From Pseudomonas fluorescens (GTDB lineage Bacteria; Pseudomonadota; Gammaproteobacteria; Pseudomonadales; Pseudomonadaceae): a stretch of DNA of 64,000 nucleotides. The translations under genes and the position numbers were made by a program. Position 1 is the stretch's first letter; each line of letters starts with the position of its first letter. This document shows, in pieces, positions 34,990 to 43,497 of the stretch. The notes beneath the pieces are model-generated. The model was not told the origin of the DNA. It made no database searches and saw only the letters and a list, made by a program, of their open reading frames with translations. The DNA lies in the NCBI RefSeq assembly GCF_902497785.1, contig NZ_CABVHK010000001.1, positions 372,001-436,000 on the forward strand, in the 5' to 3' direction.

Positions 34990-35982
34990 ATGAATCAGGA
35001 AGAGCAACTGGCCCCGGCCGATCTGGCGTTGCTGCAATTGGGCCGGCGCTTGCAGGCGGACGGCTACCGCTTCATCACCCCGACACCGCTCACCCATCAG
35101 CGGGTCAATGACCGTGCATTCGGGCAAAGCGCCCGGACCCTGCGCGAGGTGTTTGGCTGGTCGCGATCCTTTGAGCCGGGTCTGCTGTCCGTGGACGAGC
35201 AGCGGCAGTTGCAACAGGCGGGCGTGCTCGAAGAGAGTAACGGCCGCCTCAGAAGTCATATTCGCTGGTCCAGTCTTGATGATTTGTTATTCGTCCATTC
35301 CGGATTCCCCACAGACGCCGCCGACGCGGTGTTCTTCGGCCCGGACACCTACCGTTTTGCGCAATTGATTCACAGCCATCTGCAACAGAGTTTCGCGCCG
35401 GTCCGACGTGCCGTGGACATCGGTTGCGGTGCGGGTGTCGGTGCCATTGTGATCGCCCGTGCACGACGTGAGGCCGAGGTGCTGGCCGTTGATATCAACC
35501 CGGCCGCCTTGCGCCTGACCGCCGTGAATGCTGCGCTTGCCGAAGTGGCGAATGTCAGCATCGAGGCCAGCGATGTGCTGCAGGACGTCGATGGCTCATT
35601 TGACTTGATCGTCGCTAATCCGCCCTACATGGCCGACCCGGCCGAGCGCGCTTACCGGCATGGCGGTGGAGCGTTCGGTGCCCAATTGTCATTGCGCATT
35701 GTCGAGCAGTCGCTGAATCGACTGACCCCCGGCGGCTCGCTGGTGCTGTACACCGGCGTGGCGATGATTGATGGCTGTGACCCGTTCCTCGCTGCGCTGG
35801 CGCCTTATCTGGATTCGGCGCGGTTCGGCTGGACCTATCGCGAGATTGATCCTGACGTGTTCGGCGAGGAACTGTTGACGCCCGGCTATCAGCGGGTGGA
35901 GCGGATTGCGGTGGTCGCGCTGATCGTCACACGGATCGGCGCGGGTATCGGGGGCAGTGTTGAACCAGCCGTAGGTGAGTGA
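34990..35982 (+). CDS. Class I methyltransferase of the N5-glutamine/small-methyltransferase type
   Basis: A 330-residue methyltransferase with SAM motif AVDIGCGAGVGAIVIAR (near 140) and the catalytic NPPY motif in FDLIVANPPYMADP (near 213), as in PrmC/HemK-like and TrmA-like enzymes that methylate amide or ring nitrogens. The N-terminal 130 residues are a helical substrate domain. It is co-directional with the upstream HDO gene (10-base gap) and ends 5 bases before ligD, so all three may be co-transcribed. Confidence 0.82.
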   Translation: MNQEEQLAPADLALLQLGRRLQADGYRFITPTPLTHQRVNDRAFGQSARTLREVFGWSRSFEPGLLSVDEQRQLQQAGVLEESNGRLRSHIRWSSLDDLLFVHSGFPTDAADAVFFGPDTYRFAQLIHSHLQQSFAPVRRAVDIGCGAGVGAIVIARARREAEVLAVDINPAALRLTAVNAALAEVANVSIEASDVLQDVDGSFDLIVANPPYMADPAERAYRHGGGAFGAQLSLRIVEQSLNRLTPGGSLVLYTGVAMIDGCDPFLAALAPYLDSARFGWTYREIDPDVFGEELLTPGYQRVERIAVVALIVTRIGAGIGGSVEPAVGE

Positions 35983-35987
35983 GCGCC

Positions 35988-38618
35988 ATGAGCAAGAATC
36001 TGGAAGACTACAACCGCATGCGCGACTTCTCGGCGACCTCGGAACCGGCCGCCAAGCCAGCGGGCAAGAAGCGTGCAAAAGACCATGCCTTGCAGTTTTG
36101 CATCCAGAAACATGACGCCTCGCGCCTGCATTACGACTTTCGCCTGGAACTCGATGGCGCGCTGAAAAGCTGGGCGGTGCCCAAAGGCCCTTCGCTGGAC
36201 CCCAAGGTCAAACGCCTGGCCGTGCATGTCGAAGATCATCCAATTGATTACGCCACGTTCGAGGGCAGCATTCCCGAGGGGCACTACGGCGCCGGTGACG
36301 TGATCGTCTGGGACCGTGGCGTGTGGATTCCCCAGGAAGATCCGGCCAAGGCCTACGCCAAGGGCAAACTCAAATTCGAGCTGCAAGGCGAGAAGCTCGG
36401 CGGCCTGTGGAACCTGGTGCGCACGCACATGCCGGGCAAGCAGGAGCAATGGTTTCTGATCAAGCATCAGGACAGCGCGGCCAAGCCGGAAAGCGACTAC
36501 GACGTGGTCGTTGCCGAACCGGACAGCGTGCTCAGCGACCGCACGATCGTCGCGAAAAAATCGAAGGCAGCGGACAAACCCAAGCCGATCAAAAAACCTG
36601 CGCGCAAAGTGGCGACCAAAGCCCGGACGGCGCAACTGACCGGGGCGCACAAGGCGAAACTGCCGGACGTGATCAAACCCGAACTGGCGACGCTGGTGGA
36701 AAAGGCTCCTGAGGGCGAGTGGAGCTATGAGATCAAATTCGACGGCTACCGGATCATGGCGCGCATCGACCACGGCGAGGTCAAACTGTTTACCCGCAAC
36801 GGTCACGACTGGACGCACAAGCTGCCCAAACAGGCAGAAGCCCTGGCTTCGCTGCAACTGGAATCGGCCTGGCTCGACGGCGAGATGGTGGTCGCCAACG
36901 AGCAGGGCGTTCCGGATTTCCAGGCGCTGCAAAACGCCTTCGACTCGGGCCGCAGCGGCAATATCATTTACTACCTGTTCGACATGCCGTACCTCAATGG
37001 TGTGGACCTGCGCGAAGTCCCGGTCGAAGAGCGGCGAGTGGCGCTGGCCACAGTGCTCAAACCGAGTGAAGACCCGCTGCTGCGGTTCTCGGACGCATTC
37101 GCCGAAGAACCCGACGCGTTGCTCAACAGTGCTTGCCAGATGCAGATGGAGGGGCTGATCGGCAAACGTCTCGGTTCGCCCTATGTGTCCCGGCGCAGCA
37201 GTGACTGGATCAAGCTCAAGTGCAAGCATCGGCAAGAGTTTGTGGTGGTCGGCTACACCGATCCAAAAGGCGCGCGCAATGCCTTCGGCGCATTGTTGCT
37301 GGGGCTGCATGACCGCGACAGCGGCAAATTGAAATATGCCGGCAAGGTCGGCACCGGGTTCAACGAAAAGACCCTCAAGAGCATTTATGAGCAACTCAAA
37401 CCGCTGCTGACGAAGAAGCCATCGGTGGTCAATCCCCCCAGCGGTTTTGACGCCAAGGGTGTGCATTGGCTCAAGCCTGTTCTGCTGGCTGAAATTGCCT
37501 TTGCTGAAATGACCAAGGAAGGGTCGGTGCGCCACGCAGTGTTTCATGGCCTGCGTGATGACAAACCCGCGCAAGACATCACCGAGGAGCGTCCCAAAGT
37601 GGTGAAGAAAAGCCCAGAGGAAAAACCTGCTGCCAGCAAAAAGGCTTCCAGCGAGAAGGCTCCGAGCAAAAAGGCCGCCAGTAAAACCAGCAGCGCGGAA
37701 AAGGTTGCACCGGCGCCGTCGCAATTGGGCCTCGGTGCGGGCAAGGTCCGGATAACCCATCCTGAGCGGGTCATCGACGCCAGCAGCGGCACCACCAAAG
37801 TGCAGCTGGCGGAGTATTACGCCAGCGTTGCCGAATGGATTCTGCCGGAGTTGAAAGACCGCCCCGTGGCGCTGGTACGCGCGCCGGACGGAATTGCCGG
37901 TGAACTGTTTTTCCAGAAAAACGCCGAGCGCCTGGCCATTCCAGGGATCACTACCCTGGACAAGGAACTCACCGGCCAGCCGATCATGATCATCAACAGC
38001 GCCGAGGCGTTAATCGGCGCGGTGCAAATGAGCACCGTGGAGCTGCACACCTGGAATGCCACCTCGGACAAACTCGACAAGCCCGACCGATTTGTCCTCG
38101 ACCTCGACCCGGACCCGGCGCTGCCGTGGAAAAGCATGGTCGAAGCGACGCACTTGACGCTCTCGGTGCTTGACGAATTGGGGCTCAAGGCGTTCCTCAA
38201 GACCAGTGGCGGCAAAGGCATCCACATCGTCGTGCCGCTGACCCGCAAACTCGGCTGGGATGAGGTGAAGGATTTCAGCCACGCGATCGTCAGTCACATG
38301 GCCAAGCTGCTGCCGGAGCGTTTTTCCGCGGTGTCGGGGCCGAAGAACCGGGTCGGGCGGATCTTCATCGATTACCTGCGCAACGGCCTCGGGGCCACCA
38401 CGATTTGCACTTACGCTGCGCGCACTCGCGAGGGGCTACCGGTGTCAGTGCCGGTGTTTCCCGAAGAGGTCGCCGAACTCAAGGGCGGCAATCAGTGGAA
38501 TATCCACACTGTGCATGAGCGGCTGACCGAGGTCGGCAACGAGCCTTGGGCGGACTTGAACAAAACCCGGCAGACCATCACCGCCGACATGCGTCGACGG
38601 GTAGGTATGAAGAAGTAA
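35988..38618 (+). CDS. ligD: ATP-dependent DNA ligase LigD (phosphoesterase-ligase-polymerase)
   Basis: An 876-residue bacterial NHEJ ligase with the domain order phosphoesterase (about 1-190; KHDASRLHYDFRLE and HYGAGDVIVWDRG), ligase (about 215-530; nucleotidyl lysine K250 in YEIKFDGYR) and primase-polymerase (about 590-870; metal-binding D705 and D707 in LDLDPDP). A lysine/serine/alanine-rich linker lies at about 540-580. It repairs double-strand breaks with Ku; no ku gene is in this window. ATG 35988 follows the upstream methyltransferase stop by 5 bases. Confidence 0.95.
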   Translation: MSKNLEDYNRMRDFSATSEPAAKPAGKKRAKDHALQFCIQKHDASRLHYDFRLELDGALKSWAVPKGPSLDPKVKRLAVHVEDHPIDYATFEGSIPEGHYGAGDVIVWDRGVWIPQEDPAKAYAKGKLKFELQGEKLGGLWNLVRTHMPGKQEQWFLIKHQDSAAKPESDYDVVVAEPDSVLSDRTIVAKKSKAADKPKPIKKPARKVATKARTAQLTGAHKAKLPDVIKPELATLVEKAPEGEWSYEIKFDGYRIMARIDHGEVKLFTRNGHDWTHKLPKQAEALASLQLESAWLDGEMVVANEQGVPDFQALQNAFDSGRSGNIIYYLFDMPYLNGVDLREVPVEERRVALATVLKPSEDPLLRFSDAFAEEPDALLNSACQMQMEGLIGKRLGSPYVSRRSSDWIKLKCKHRQEFVVVGYTDPKGARNAFGALLLGLHDRDSGKLKYAGKVGTGFNEKTLKSIYEQLKPLLTKKPSVVNPPSGFDAKGVHWLKPVLLAEIAFAEMTKEGSVRHAVFHGLRDDKPAQDITEERPKVVKKSPEEKPAASKKASSEKAPSKKAASKTSSAEKVAPAPSQLGLGAGKVRITHPERVIDASSGTTKVQLAEYYASVAEWILPELKDRPVALVRAPDGIAGELFFQKNAERLAIPGITTLDKELTGQPIMIINSAEALIGAVQMSTVELHTWNATSDKLDKPDRFVLDLDPDPALPWKSMVEATHLTLSVLDELGLKAFLKTSGGKGIHIVVPLTRKLGWDEVKDFSHAIVSHMAKLLPERFSAVSGPKNRVGRIFIDYLRNGLGATTICTYAARTREGLPVSVPVFPEEVAELKGGNQWNIHTVHERLTEVGNEPWADLNKTRQTITADMRRRVGMKK

Positions 38619-38629
38619 TTCGACGGGCT

Positions 38630-39031
38630 TCAAGCGTCGCGCAACAGGTCGTTGGCATTGAGCAGTTCGTAGGCGATCTCGGGGCGTTTCTCCAGCCCGC
38701 GGCGAATGGCGGTCGGAATCGCCTGACGGGTTTTGCGGCACAAGCCGGGCAGCTCGCCGAGGGTAATGGCGATGCCGCGCATGGTGCGAACTTCGTTGAA
38801 GCCGGGGGCGATGTCTACCTGGATACCCAGTTGCTCGTACATGCGTTGCTGTAAACGCTCGAGGTCGCCCAGGCTCTGGAGATTTTCCAGGCGTTCCAAG
38901 AGGCGTTTTTCCTCGGTGCGCGTCAGCATCAGAATGCGCAGGTCCGCGCCCGGTGTCTGCAACAGTGGTTCACGCTCGCAGTTGCAGGCACCGGGGGGGC
39001 AGGGCTGGCGGATCGGCGGCGAGGTGGTCAT
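38630..39031 (-). CDS. Hypothetical protein with N-terminal cysteine cluster
   Basis: A 133-residue protein. The N-terminus has a CPPGACNCE cluster (three cysteines), followed by mostly helical sequence (TRTEEKRLLERLENLQSLGDLERLQQRM, a likely coiled coil at about 40-70). No recognised family. Convergent with ligD, 11 bases apart. Confidence 0.6.
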   Translation of the reverse strand: MTTSPPIRQPCPPGACNCEREPLLQTPGADLRILMLTRTEEKRLLERLENLQSLGDLERLQQRMYEQLGIQVDIAPGFNEVRTMRGIAITLGELPGLCRKTRQAIPTAIRRGLEKRPEIAYELLNANDLLRDA

Positions 39032-39100
39032 AGGGGTTAATCATAGAGCGCCGGGTGCGGGTTTGCCCATAGGGGGCGACCCTGTCACACGGCGAACTAT

Positions 39101-39184
39101 TGTGGGAGCGAGCCTGCTCGCGAATGCGGTGTGTCAGGCACCAGTGATGGCGACTGACACGGCCTCTTCACGGGCAAGCCCTTG
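39101..39184. repeat. Degenerate REP pair
   Basis: The left arm TGTGGGAGCGAGCCTGCTCG is intact (39101-39125), but the right arm has lost the outer CTCCCACA and reads TCTTCACGGGCAAGCCC, which belongs to a different REP class. It is a decayed or recombined element. Confidence 0.6.
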
Positions 39185-39199
39185 GTTGCTTCGAGTGTT

Positions 39200-39718
39200 T
39201 CAAGCATCGATCGCAGGAAAGTCGATCTCGGTCAGGGCCACGTTATTCAGGTAATTGGTGAGGGTCTGCGAGGCCACGTGGGCGATCACTTCGATCAGTT
39301 TGCTGTCATTGATACCGGCTGCCCGCGCCGCTTCGATCTGCTCGCTGCTCAGGTGGCCGCGGCTTTCGGTGATTTGACGGGCGAGGGTAGCGAATGCATC
39401 CAGTTGACCATTGCGCGCGCTGAGAATGTCTTGCGCAGACAGCCCGGCCTTGCCGGCGAACAAGGTGTGTGCCGCCAGGCAATAGTCGCAACCATTTACC
39501 TGAGACGTGGCGAGGAAGATGGCTTCTTTCTCTGTGGCGCTCAGCGAGGTCTTGCCGAGGGTCGCTGACTGTTGCAGATAAGAGGACAGCACGGCAGGCG
39601 CATGGGCCAGCGTTTTGAAGACGTTGGGCAAGAAGCCGATTTTCTTCTGCACACCTTCCAGCAGTGGGCGGGTGGTGTCGGTGGCGTGTTCGAGGCTCAG
39701 GGTATTGATGCGGCTCAT
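39200..39718 (-). CDS. Carboxymuconolactone decarboxylase/AhpD-like protein
   Basis: A 172-residue protein of the peroxidase-related AhpD fold, with the CxxC-H motif in GCDYCLAAHTLFAGKAG that serves as redox centre in AhpD-type alkylhydroperoxidases. Starts MSRINTLSLEHA. Divergent from an AraC-family regulator 133 bases away, which probably controls it. Confidence 0.9.
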   Translation of the reverse strand: MSRINTLSLEHATDTTRPLLEGVQKKIGFLPNVFKTLAHAPAVLSSYLQQSATLGKTSLSATEKEAIFLATSQVNGCDYCLAAHTLFAGKAGLSAQDILSARNGQLDAFATLARQITESRGHLSSEQIEAARAAGINDSKLIEVIAHVASQTLTNYLNNVALTEIDFPAIDA

Positions 39719-39851
39719 GGTGATTCTCCGTCGTGGGTTGCGCGGGGTGCGCTGGGTACGGAGTCCATGCTAGTGGGGAGCGCTGGTCTATTGGGTGCAA
39801 ATCGTCGAGGATATGCGACAGATCGTCCAGATTATTGCCGGGAGCCCTTCC

Positions 39852-40679
39852 ATGGATCGCCTGTCCACCTTGCTCAGCCACTTCGGCGTCAGCGCCGGCA
39901 CCTTCCACAGCGGCACATTCTGCGGAACCACCGGTTTCGACGGCCAGCAGGACTGCGGGCACCTTCATTTACTGCGTGACGGCGAATTGGCACTGAAACT
40001 GGGCGATATGCCCCACATCCAGCTCACCAGACCCACCCTGATTTTCTTTCCCCGCCCATTCCGCCATCAGTTGTTTGCCGCTGAAACCTCCGACACGCAA
40101 CTGGTGTGTGCATCGTTGACCTTCGATGGCGGCGCTGGCAATGCATTGGCGGCAGCCTTGCCCGATTACTTGCTGCTTGATCTGGAAGAGGCAACAACCC
40201 TGAGCAGCACCCTGGACTGGTTGTTTATGGAAGCGTTCAGCGGCATTTGCGGTCGCGAAGCGATGATGGACCGCCTGTTTGAAATGCTGGTGATCCAGTT
40301 GCTGCGCCACCTGCTGACTGATCGCGAACAAAGCTCTGGAATGATGGCCGGACTGGCGGACCCTCGCTTGGCACGCGCCTTGAATCTAATACACGAAACA
40401 CCGGGCAAGTCCTGGACCGTCGCCGAATTGTCGGCGGCCGCCAACATGTCCCGGGCCAGTTTTGCCGAGTATTTTCGCCAAGTGGTGGGGCAGACGCCGG
40501 TTGATTATCTGGTGAGTTGGCGCATCAGCCTCGCGCAGAAGCGCTTGCGTGAAGGCAAGTCCATTGCGCTGATCGCCGATGAGGTGGGGTATGAGAGTCC
40601 TTCGGCGCTGGCGCGTGCTTTTCGACGCAAGACTGGCGTCAGTCCGCGGGAGTGGATGCGCGGCGGCAGTGTTCGCTAG
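39852..40679 (+). CDS. AraC-family regulator with cupin sensor domain
   Basis: A 275-residue regulator: N-terminal AraC-binding-like cupin (about 1-160) and C-terminal double helix-turn-helix (about 180-270; LSAAANMSRASFAEYFRQVVG and IALIADEVGYESPSALARAFRRKTG). ATG 39852 is used because GGGAG (39840-39844) is 7 bases upstream; a frame from 39795 is longer but lacks such a site. Its divergent partner is the AhpD-like gene. Confidence 0.9.
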   Translation: MDRLSTLLSHFGVSAGTFHSGTFCGTTGFDGQQDCGHLHLLRDGELALKLGDMPHIQLTRPTLIFFPRPFRHQLFAAETSDTQLVCASLTFDGGAGNALAAALPDYLLLDLEEATTLSSTLDWLFMEAFSGICGREAMMDRLFEMLVIQLLRHLLTDREQSSGMMAGLADPRLARALNLIHETPGKSWTVAELSAAANMSRASFAEYFRQVVGQTPVDYLVSWRISLAQKRLREGKSIALIADEVGYESPSALARAFRRKTGVSPREWMRGGSVR

Positions 40680-40961
40680 TTTTTTGTCACTGGCAGTTCG
40701 CAGAGGTGCAAAAGGTCGCAACGGGCCGGATAACAGGGCCGCTGAAGGCCCTATTTGAACCCTTTCAGGGACATAGAAGCGGCACGATCAATAGGCAATA
40801 TTTGTCGTTAATTTGACGCCATTCTCTGGGGATTTTTATTTTTATTTATTGTGGTGACGGACCATTGACGTAATGGCGATGTGCTTATAGGCTCCCTTTA
40901 GCTGGCTCACAAATCCATCATTCGATCACTGAAAAAACCCCTTTGCAGGGAGGCGGCAACA
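40680..40961. other. Leader region of the exopolysaccharide locus
   Basis: About 280 bases without a gene. An AGGGCC/GGCCCT hairpin near 40736-40752 may end the AraC transcript. TTGACG occurs at 40813-40818 and again at 40865-40870, the latter followed at a short 15-base spacing by TATAGG; either could be a promoter. AGGGAGGCGG precedes the ATG at 40962. The T-rich stretch at 40830-40850 stands out. Confidence 0.4.
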
Positions 40962-41459
40962 ATGCGCTCCACACGTCTCGTTAAATACGCTGTATTTGTG
41001 ATGCTCTCCACTGGTGCAGCGTTTGCGAGCGCACAAACCAGCAATTTGGCCTATGAAATTAGTCGCATAGGTACTTCTTGCGACGAGACGCGTTCTCATA
41101 ATGGTGTGGCCACCGACGCTCAGGCCGGCTCGCCATCTGCAGAAAGCAACGAAGCAGGAACTTCGGCCTCCATCGGCGAACTTTATTTGAAAAATACCCC
41201 GGCAGCGCAACTTGGCAACCTGATTCAATCCGCCTCTGGCGCCGTGGCTTCCGTCAATACTTCTGCTTGCGACGGTTTAATGACGCAAGTTGCCGGTGAC
41301 AAGTCGGTAGTTGATTCGGACACTCAAAGTAAAGTCTTGGGCGCGGTCACTGACGTAGTTGCTCATCAACCTGCTGCAGTTCCACTTTCAGCAGCAGCCT
41401 GGCTGTTTTCGTCGGCGTTATTGGGGTTCATCGTGGTCGCCAATCGGCGGAAGGTGTAA
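40962..41459 (+). CDS. Exported protein with VPLPA/PEP-CTERM-like C-terminal sorting tail
   Basis: A 165-residue protein with a signal peptide (about 1-25, ending ...AFASA), a serine/alanine/asparagine-rich, cysteine-poor middle, and a C-terminal tail consisting of VPLSAAAWLF, a hydrophobic helix and a basic end NRRKV. This is the layout of VPLPA-CTERM/PEP-CTERM proteins, which are processed by exosortases and typically found with exopolysaccharide loci. It sits directly upstream of the Wza-like gene. No exosortase gene is visible in the window. Base composition is lower in GC than neighbouring housekeeping genes. Confidence 0.7.
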   Translation: MRSTRLVKYAVFVMLSTGAAFASAQTSNLAYEISRIGTSCDETRSHNGVATDAQAGSPSAESNEAGTSASIGELYLKNTPAAQLGNLIQSASGAVASVNTSACDGLMTQVAGDKSVVDSDTQSKVLGAVTDVVAHQPAAVPLSAAAWLFSSALLGFIVVANRRKV

Positions 41460-41567
41460 GTGCTGATGGGTTGCTCCGTAAGGCTTGCTGGGTCGAAAAA
41501 TCACTGTTGGACGAGTATCGCTGAATAACGAGTGCTATTAATTTGGCGGGTAGGCATCGAGGGCAGT

Positions 41568-41765
41568 ATGTTTAACATTAAGTTGTTGTTAAATAAAAAA
41601 CTTCACGCGTTAGAGACTGTTCAAAGGATCACCGAGACGTCCGGTAGACCAAATCTGGCGATTCGCAAGTGCTTGATATTGCTCTTTGAACCTTCCATTG
41701 AAATGAAACCGAGCAGGCGTGATTTGCCGCGGTTTTTATGTAAAACTCATTTCAAGGCTATCTAA
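41568..41765 (+). CDS. Doubtful small ORF upstream of the Wza-like gene
   Basis: A possible 65-residue, basic, low-GC product (starts MFNIKLLLNKKLHALE). GAGG (41559-41562) is 5 bases upstream of the ATG, which is the main support. No family or signal sequence recognised. The 41460-41779 stretch could equally be an untranslated leader of the export operon; I see nothing else in it. Confidence 0.3.
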   Translation: MFNIKLLLNKKLHALETVQRITETSGRPNLAIRKCLILLFEPSIEMKPSRRDLPRFLCKTHFKAI

Positions 41766-41779
41766 GCGGAGGGATCCCG

Positions 41780-42334
41780 ATGTTACGTTTCTTATTACCT
41801 GTAGTCTGCGCGATGGCTGTCTGGCCTGGCGTTTCCAATGCTGCTGAGAGTGATGCTTACCTGCTGAGTCCGGGCGATAACCTTTCCGTTTCCGTTTGGG
41901 GCGAAGACAAGCTCAAGCAGGATGTGCGCGTTCTTCCCGATGGCAGCATCACCTTCCCGCTAGCGGGGAAAGTCGAAGTCGTGGGGCTCGACGCCACAGC
42001 GGTCTCCGAGAAATTAGCCGCCAAGCTTGAGAAATTTATTCCCGATCCGCAGGTGAGCGTCGTCGTCACCGGGACAGAGGGTAATGTTGCGTACGTTCAG
42101 GGCAAGGTGCTTAAACCTGGCACTGTGCACATGTCAGGTCCGACCTCAGTACTGCAGGTACTGAGCCTGTCAGGCGGGCTCGACAAATTTGCCGACACGT
42201 CCGAAATCAAGGTCGTGCGACAAACTGGCACCAAACAGCAGATCCTGCCCGTCAACTACCGCAAGTTGATGTCCGGGGATGACATGACCACCAACTTCTT
42301 ACTCAAGGCCGGCGATACGCTGGTGGTGCCTTAG
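41780..42334 (+). CDS. Polysaccharide export protein (Wza-like, short form)
   Basis: A 184-residue periplasmic protein: signal peptide about 1-21 (ending ...SNAAES), Poly_export domain (about 25-105; YLLSPGDNLSVSVWGED) and one SLBB domain (about 110-180; YVQGKVLKPGTVHMSGP). There is no lipobox cysteine and no C-terminal helix like the one Wza uses to cross the outer membrane, so the pore is probably provided by the beta-barrel encoded 3 bases downstream. GGAGGG precedes the ATG. Confidence 0.9.
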   Translation: MLRFLLPVVCAMAVWPGVSNAAESDAYLLSPGDNLSVSVWGEDKLKQDVRVLPDGSITFPLAGKVEVVGLDATAVSEKLAAKLEKFIPDPQVSVVVTGTEGNVAYVQGKVLKPGTVHMSGPTSVLQVLSLSGGLDKFADTSEIKVVRQTGTKQQILPVNYRKLMSGDDMTTNFLLKAGDTLVVP

Positions 42335-42337
42335 CCT

Positions 42338-43477
42338 GTGCGCGACGCTCTGGGGAATATCGTGCTTGCGCTGCGAACCACCGGGATTGCGACGGCAGTC
42401 TTTGTCCTGCCGTTCTCCGGCACGGCCCACGCTGCCAGTTGGCAGTCGGCTATCGCGGTGCCTTCCACCGTCGAGTACGACAGCAATCCGACGCTGATCG
42501 GCACCGGCGAGAAGGGTGTGACGCGCACCATCATCGCTCCCGATGCCAGCCTCGTGGCGACGTCCGGCCCGGATGAATTCCAGTTCGGTCTCGGCGTCTA
42601 TGTCGTGCGTTCGACTGACACCTCAATCGTTTCGGACCGTGAAGATCCCCGACTGAAGCTGGGGTGGCAGCACGAGACCGAAACAGGTGCTTTTGGCCTC
42701 ACGGCGAGGTATGAAGAGAGCTCCACGCTTTCTTCGACGGTTCTCGAAACCGGCCTGGTTGCTCCCGATGCCACGCAAAAGATGACGTCGCTGGCCGCCA
42801 ACTGGCGCACGGCCCTGAGCGAACGCAGCGCCCTGTTGAATGAGACCGACTACCGGCATGTCACGTACGACACGGATACGCTGACCGACTATGACGAACT
42901 GTCGAACCGCTTGAGCTATACCTATGCATGGAGCGAGCGTGTGGAACTGTTCACGCGCCTGGGCATCAAGCGGTATGAGCCCGATGAAGCATCGACAGTG
43001 TCTTCCTCGAATAGCTACACCCCCGATATTGGCATGAACTATCAAATCTCCGAGCGGCTCAGAGGTTCGGTGTATGTCGGCGCCAATGAAATCACCGGCA
43101 CCGACGGCGGTCCGAGTGCTCAGGGCGGGTTTACCTTGAACTATTCAGGCGAACGTGTGGAAACGAGCATCGACGCCGGTCGTACCACGCTCGCCAGCGG
43201 CGACGGTGGTTTCGTTGAAGTTGATAGCGTAAGGGGTACATGGAGTTACGCCATCGATGAGACGCGGCGCACCGGTATTGATGCCTCCTGGCAAGACACC
43301 GACGGCCAGACGCCTAATACCTTGCGAAATTATGGCGCCTGGATCAGTCAGGAACTCTCGCCTTTTTGGATCGCGCGCCTATCCTACATGTACAAACAAC
43401 GCCAGCAAGATGGCTTGCCGGATGCTACTGCAAACGTAGTCGGGTTGACGCTGACTTATAGTTATCCCGGTCTCTGA
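42338..43477 (+). CDS. Outer-membrane beta-barrel protein of the export locus
   Basis: A 379-residue protein with a signal peptide (ending near ...GTAHA) and many alternating-residue amphipathic strands from about residue 60 to the end; it finishes on a strand (LTLTYSYPGL). This matches outer-membrane barrels found in exopolysaccharide loci of the PEP-CTERM-associated type. The GTG at 42338 follows the upstream stop by 3 bases. Probable role: polymer exit channel working with the short Wza-like protein. Confidence 0.78.
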   Translation: MRDALGNIVLALRTTGIATAVFVLPFSGTAHAASWQSAIAVPSTVEYDSNPTLIGTGEKGVTRTIIAPDASLVATSGPDEFQFGLGVYVVRSTDTSIVSDREDPRLKLGWQHETETGAFGLTARYEESSTLSSTVLETGLVAPDATQKMTSLAANWRTALSERSALLNETDYRHVTYDTDTLTDYDELSNRLSYTYAWSERVELFTRLGIKRYEPDEASTVSSSNSYTPDIGMNYQISERLRGSVYVGANEITGTDGGPSAQGGFTLNYSGERVETSIDAGRTTLASGDGGFVEVDSVRGTWSYAIDETRRTGIDASWQDTDGQTPNTLRNYGAWISQELSPFWIARLSYMYKQRQQDGLPDATANVVGLTLTYSYPGL

Positions 43478-43497
43478 AATTCTGTTGTGTGAGAAAT

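Noticed and set aside
35889..37760. 623-codon open frame antisense to ligD
   Set aside because: ligD motifs on the plus strand are unambiguous; the antisense product has no recognisable features.
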